The position numbers and the translations under genes are program-made. Positions 61,824 through 64,000 of a stretch of DNA of 64,000 nt are shown here, piece after piece (within the stretch, counting starts at the first letter, position 1; every line of letters begins with the position of its first letter). The notes below the pieces were generated by a model, which saw only the letters and a program-made list of their open reading frames with translations, did not search any database and was not told where the DNA came from. Source of the stretch: Candidatus Peregrinibacteria bacterium GW2011_GWA2_33_10 (GTDB lineage: Bacteria > Patescibacteriota > Gracilibacteria > UBA1369 > GWC2-33-13); the NCBI GenBank assembly GCA_000989565.1, contig LBOO01000001.1, positions 32,032 to 96,031 on the forward strand, in the 5' to 3' direction.

Positions 61824-61863
61824 TTGACTTTTTCCGTTAGCACTCTAAAATAAAGAGTGCTAA
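61824..61863 (+). promoter_or_regulatory. CIRCE operator overlapping a sigma-A promoter (HrcA target) upstream of clpC
   Basis: The perfect CIRCE inverted repeat TTAGCACTC-N9-GAGTGCTAA lies at 61837-61863. TTGACT at 61824-61829 and TAAAAT at 61846-61851 form a promoter with a 16-base spacer, so the -10 box is inside the operator, the usual layout for HrcA repression. The repressor gene hrcA is not in the window. Confidence 0.93.
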
Positions 61864-61907
61864 TGATTGTTTATACTCAATAGCATATAATTATGTATAA
61901 TACTGCG

Positions 61908-61972
61908 AAGCTTAATCTATATATTAAATAATAACGTTGAAATTATTAAAACGAAGCAGTATATATCTTTAA
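61908..61972. repeat. ATACTGCGAAGC dispersed repeat, copy 2
   Basis: ATACTGCGAAGCTTAATCTA at the left and ACGAAGCAGTATATAT at the right of an AT-rich centre. The left half resembles the minus-strand reading of 11679-11712. It lies between the CIRCE element and clpC, in the 5' leader. Confidence 0.5.
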
Positions 61973-62075
61973 ACACATTATCATCATTTACGCAAAAGGT
62001 TTTTACTGTAACAGCCTTCAAAATATGCGTATAATATTGTATAATTTTCAGAACGTAACCAATTTATTCAAATAT

Positions 62076-64000
62076 ATGGAACAAAATACAAACAATCAAA
62101 ACCATTTCGAAAGATTTACCAAAGAAGCTAAACAAGCTTTAATTAAAGCTCAGGAAAGTGCTAAAGACAATAATACGAATTATATTGGCACTGAACATAT
62201 TTTAATAGGAATTCTAGCCCAAAAAAATTCATTGGGATCAACAATTCTCAGTAATTTTGGAGTTTCTTTGGAAAATATAAATTTGGTTTTAAAAACCGTA
62301 GGCCGGACTCAAACCGCGTCAAATGAAAGTAAAAAAGCAAGCGGTATTGCTTTAAGCGGCTATGCCAAGCAAGTAATTGAAGATTCATTAAAATGCGCTC
62401 ACAGGTATAATCATGTTTTTGTTGGCACGGAACATTTATTATTTTCTTTAATGTCCCAAGAAAACACGGCTGCAACAGTTATTTTGGAAAATATGAAAAT
62501 TGACATTGATAATATTAAAAAAGATTTAATAAGAATATTCGAATCAAACAGCAAAGATACTAAAGGAATGGCTGCCGCGACGCTTCAGCCACCTCAAGGA
62601 ATGAATCCTTTAGAATTTTTATTGAGCGGACTTCATGGTGTGCTGAACAATAGCGATAAAGCAATGTTTCAGGATCAAAACACCGGATTCAAAAAAGGCG
62701 CTCAAAATCCAACAAAAAAAGGCGCGTCAAAAACTCCGGCATTGGACTATTTTACGGTTGATTTAACAAAAGAATACCGTGAAGAGAAAAAAGATCCCAT
62801 CATCGGACGTGAAAAAGAAATAGAAAGAGTAATCAGCATTCTATTGAGAAAAACAAAAAATAATCCCGTAATTATCGGCGAACCCGGCGTTGGAAAAACC
62901 GCTATCGCGGAAGGTTTAGCCAAATCCATCGTTGAAGAAAAGGTTCCTGATGATTTATTGGACAAAAAAATTCTTTCTCTATCAATAACCGCTGTTGTTG
63001 CCGGTACAAAATACCGTGGAGAATTTGAAGAAAGGGTAAAACAAATAATAGATGAAGCAAGTTCCCTTGATAATGTTATTTTATTCATTGATGAATTACA
63101 TACGGTCATAGGAGCAGGCTCGGCCGAAGGAAGCCTGGACGCGGCCAACATCCTAAAGCCCGCATTATCACGTGGAAAAATACAAGTAATTGGAGCCACC
63201 ACTATTAAAGAATATCGTAAACAAATTGAAAATGATGCCGCGCTGGAACGCCGATTTCAACCCGTCATGGTTGACGAACCAAACGAAAGCGAAACCTTAT
63301 CGATTTTAACCGGAATCCGTGAAAGCTTTGAAGATCATCACAATCTTTTAATTAGCGATGAAGCTTTAAGCGAGTCAGTAAAACTATCAAAAAGATATAT
63401 TAACGATCGCTTTCTGCCCGATAAAGCCATTGATTTAATAGATGAAGCTTCAGCGTTAAAAGGCTTAAATGAACGCGCAAAAGGCAGTTCAATCAAAAAA
63501 TACCAGCAACAATTAAATAAAATTTTAAAGAAAAAAGAAGAAGCTGTCGCTAGTCAAGATTACGAATTTGCCGCTCAATTGCGCGCGGATGAACTTGATT
63601 TGATTGATAAAATCGAAAAAAACAGACATATAAAAATTCCAAGAGATAAAAGAAAAACAGTTACCGAGCAAGACATCGCTAAAGTAATTTCCAAAATGAC
63701 AGGGATCCCGGCTGAGAAATTAATAAAAAACGACATGGCAAAACTGCAAAATTTGGAAAAATCTTTAGAAAAACGCATAGTTGGCCAAAAAGAAGCTATC
63801 TTGGCGGTTTCCAATTCAATCCGCCGTCATCGCGCGGGAATTTCCGATATTAAAAGACCAATTGGATCATTTATTTTTCTCGGCCCGACAGGAGTGGGAA
63901 AAACAGAACTCGTCAAAACATTGGCCTCGGAAATATTTGATGATGAAAAGGCCCATCGGGTTAAAGTCCGTGGCGGCTTCGTCGGCTTTTACTGCTTGGT
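62076..64000 (+). CDS. clpC: ATP-dependent Clp protease ATP-binding subunit ClpC, 3'-truncated
   Basis: The ATG at 62076 opens a frame that runs off the right edge (641 codons seen). It has a double Clp N-domain (FERFTKEAKQALIKAQESA and FVGTEHLLFSLM), D1 with GEPGVGKTAIAEGLA, the pore loop AGTKYRGEFEERVK and ILFIDELHTVIGAG, and a UVR-type middle segment KKEEAVASQDYEFAAQLRADE that marks ClpC rather than ClpB. D2 begins GPTGVGKTELVKTLA near the window end. It unfolds substrates for ClpP. Regulation by HrcA through CIRCE is clear from sequence. The last ~17 codons do not look like ClpC (see the junction at 63950). Confidence 0.93.
   Translation, partial: MEQNTNNQNHFERFTKEAKQALIKAQESAKDNNTNYIGTEHILIGILAQKNSLGSTILSNFGVSLENINLVLKTVGRTQTASNESKKASGIALSGYAKQVIEDSLKCAHRYNHVFVGTEHLLFSLMSQENTAATVILENMKIDIDNIKKDLIRIFESNSKDTKGMAAATLQPPQGMNPLEFLLSGLHGVLNNSDKAMFQDQNTGFKKGAQNPTKKGASKTPALDYFTVDLTKEYREEKKDPIIGREKEIERVISILLRKTKNNPVIIGEPGVGKTAIAEGLAKSIVEEKVPDDLLDKKILSLSITAVVAGTKYRGEFEERVKQIIDEASSLDNVILFIDELHTVIGAGSAEGSLDAANILKPALSRGKIQVIGATTIKEYRKQIENDAALERRFQPVMVDEPNESETLSILTGIRESFEDHHNLLISDEALSESVKLSKRYINDRFLPDKAIDLIDEASALKGLNERAKGSSIKKYQQQLNKILKKKEEAVASQDYEFAAQLRADELDLIDKIEKNRHIKIPRDKRKTVTEQDIAKVISKMTGIPAEKLIKNDMAKLQNLEKSLEKRIVGQKEAILAVSNSIRRHRAGISDIKRPIGSFIFLGPTGVGKTELVKTLASEIFDDEKAHRVKVRGGFVGFYCL
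63950..64000. other. Abrupt homology loss and GC jump at the window end
   Basis: Up to DDEKA the clpC frame follows the family. From there it reads HRVKVRGGFVGFYCLV instead of the near-invariant LIRIDMSEF. The final ~51 bases are about 58% GC, against about 30% before. On the minus strand the same bases give the open frame QAVKADEAATDFNPMG. This looks like a chimeric or misassembled end, or a recombination junction. Confidence 0.6.

Noticed and set aside
62747-63202. Minus-strand ORFs over clpC and the charged linkers (for example 60758-61103)
   Set aside because: They are antisense shadows of strongly conserved or low-complexity plus-strand coding sequence.

Overview
The window is AT-rich bacterial DNA (roughly 30% GC by eye) packed with genes on both strands. 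It has short intergenic gaps, uses TGA as an ordinary stop, and shows essentially no Shine-Dalgarno sequences. The gene content fits a Candidate Phyla Radiation (Patescibacteria) genome, perhaps one of the larger Parcubacteria: VirD4/HerA-like membrane ATPases, PsbP-like lipoproteins, a DUF5665 protein, many cell-wall enzymes of odd design, and a eukaryote-like IleRS. This placement is inference; there is no rRNA gene in the window. Unlike the most reduced members, it carries biosynthetic genes for riboflavin (ribE, ribH), threonine and branched-chain amino acids (thrC, leuB), purines (purB, purE, purC, purA) and NAD (nadC).

Layout. 0-6 kb: the end of a PsbP-like protein, then riboflavin genes, a threonine synthase fused to a LeuA regulatory domain, ridA, a PAP2-type membrane phosphatase and leuB, all on the minus strand. 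6-12.4 kb: a VirD4-like ATPase, rplI-ruvX, an oligopeptide-type substrate-binding protein, secG and a small membrane protein. 12.4-16.1 kb: ileS, which has a complete histidine-phosphatase domain inserted in it and is interrupted there by one in-frame TAA. 16.3-22 kb: two coiled or wall-related proteins and the purine genes. 22-31.9 kb: redox genes, an HD hydrolase, mnmA, valS, nadC, tRNA-Leu(UAG) and an RluA-type pseudouridine synthase. 32-40.5 kb: DUF5665, a divergent Clp ATPase, and a block of unrecognised genes with two L,D-transpeptidases. 40.6-49 kb: dnaE, an aspS with a C-terminal YbaK-like editing domain, and a second VirD4-like ATPase. 49-58 kb: envelope genes (3D/PG-binding protein, phosphodiester glycosidase, M23-SLH protein, lipoprotein), tsaE and a methyltransferase. 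58-64 kb: a CPBP protease, ruvB, a large PsbP-like lipoprotein, and clpC behind a textbook CIRCE operator.

The most notable points are: (1) ileS with an inserted histidine phosphatase and an internal TAA at a Ser position; (2) AspRS carrying a YbaK/ProX-type deacylase domain; (3) threonine synthase carrying the LeuA allosteric domain; (4) peptidoglycan-active proteins lacking N-terminal signal peptides; (5) two families of heptamer-built repeats that sit at the 3' ends of genes; (6) absence of Shine-Dalgarno motifs together with a recurrent extended -10 box; (7) a sudden loss of homology and jump in GC in the last ~50 bases, which looks like a chimeric end.
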